Source: DASROJ01 sp035646975 (lineage in GTDB: Bacteria > Acidobacteriota > Polarisedimenticolia > JACPZX01 > DASXTC01). From it: 6,171 nucleotides of DNA. A model generated the notes under the pieces. The model was not told where the DNA came from. It saw only the letters and a program-made list of their open reading frames with translations, and searched no databases. The stretch spans positions 1 to 6,171 of the forward strand of contig DASROJ010000024.1 of NCBI GenBank assembly GCA_035646975.1, given 5' to 3'. The translations under genes were made by a program, and so were the position numbers. Shown piece after piece: positions 5,858 through 6,171 of this stretch (positions are counted from its first letter, which is position 1; every line of letters starts with the position of its first letter).

Positions 5858-6171
5858 ATGTCGAAAATCAGGTTCCTCCAGCTCTCCGATCTGCACCTCG
5901 ACTCGAGCCTGCAGTCCGGCCGCCTCGGGCTTTCACAGGACAAGGCCCGCACGCGGCTGGCCGAGATCCGCCAGATCCTTCCCCGCGCCTGCGCGCTGGC
6001 GCGCGAGCGCAAGGTCGACCTGGTGCTGATGCCGGGAGACCTGTTCGACGACGAGGCGGTCACCCAGGACACCGTGAACTTTGTCATCGATCACCTGGCG
6101 CGGCTGGCTCCGATGCCCGTCGTCATCGCCCCCGGGAACCACGACTACTACTCGCTGGGCAGTCCCTACAA
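5858..6171 (+). CDS. Metallophosphoesterase, SbcD/YhaO (Mre11-like) DNA repair exonuclease type, 3' end missing
   Basis: The first 104 codons are present and the frame is open to the window edge. Three calcineurin-like phosphoesterase motifs are intact: D11 and H13 in LSDLHLDS, D61 in MPGDLFDD (58-65), and GNHD (93-96). These residues bind the two metal ions, usually Mn2+, used for phosphodiester cleavage. The DLHLDS form and the helix with KARTRLAEI (29-37) resemble YhaO and other Mre11-like nucleases more than simple phosphatases. The family usually pairs with an SbcC/YhaN-type coiled-coil ATPase, which could follow downstream of the window. AAGGA ends only 2 nt before the ATG, unusually close for a ribosome binding site, but no better start is seen. 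The gene follows the TPR gene by 66 bp with no clear terminator, so read-through is likely. A non-nuclease member of the superfamily cannot be excluded from this fragment. Confidence 0.85.
   Translation, partial: MSKIRFLQLSDLHLDSSLQSGRLGLSQDKARTRLAEIRQILPRACALARERKVDLVLMPGDLFDDEAVTQDTVNFVIDHLARLAPMPVVIAPGNHDYYSLGSPY

Overview
The window is a GC-rich stretch of bacterial chromosome, densely coded, with five genes plus a sixth cut at the right edge. An outer-membrane beta-barrel gene next to a periplasmic binding protein shows a Gram-negative (diderm) cell. The barrel subfamily, the binding-protein subfamily and the HEAT-repeat fusion are the kind of sequence I associate with Acidobacteriota and similar deep-branching soil or metagenome lineages. 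That placement is an impression; there is no rRNA or other marker gene to test it. I see no mobile element, CRISPR array, tRNA or rRNA.

Left half (1-3675, + strand): three closely spaced genes that look like one operon for uptake of a divalent metal, most likely zinc or manganese. They are the 3' part of an outer-membrane barrel (1-1067), a ZnuA/TroA-type periplasmic metal-binding protein (1084-2166) and an ABC-3 family permease (2173-3675). Metal would cross the outer membrane, be bound in the periplasm and pass through the inner-membrane permease. No ATPase gene lies in the run, so it must be upstream or elsewhere. The permease has an extra C-terminal part: one more predicted membrane helix, a His-containing linker and about four HEAT repeats. 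This fusion is the most unusual thing here.

Middle (3654-4525): a DedA-family membrane protein on the minus strand converges on the permease gene and overlaps its 3' end by 22 bp. Upstream of it is a 218-bp divergent intergenic region holding a good sigma70-like promoter reading left (TTGACA, 17-bp spacer), with two perfect short hairpins in the predicted DedA leader, and a weaker promoter reading right.

Right part (4526-6171, + strand): a membrane-anchored protein with a predicted SPFH/band-7-like domain followed by TPR repeats (4526-5791), probably made from a leaderless or nearly leaderless mRNA. After 66 bp comes the first 104 codons of a calcineurin-like metallophosphoesterase of the SbcD/YhaO (Mre11-like) type, which runs off the window. 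The metal operon, DedA and this right-hand pair appear to be three separate transcription units.
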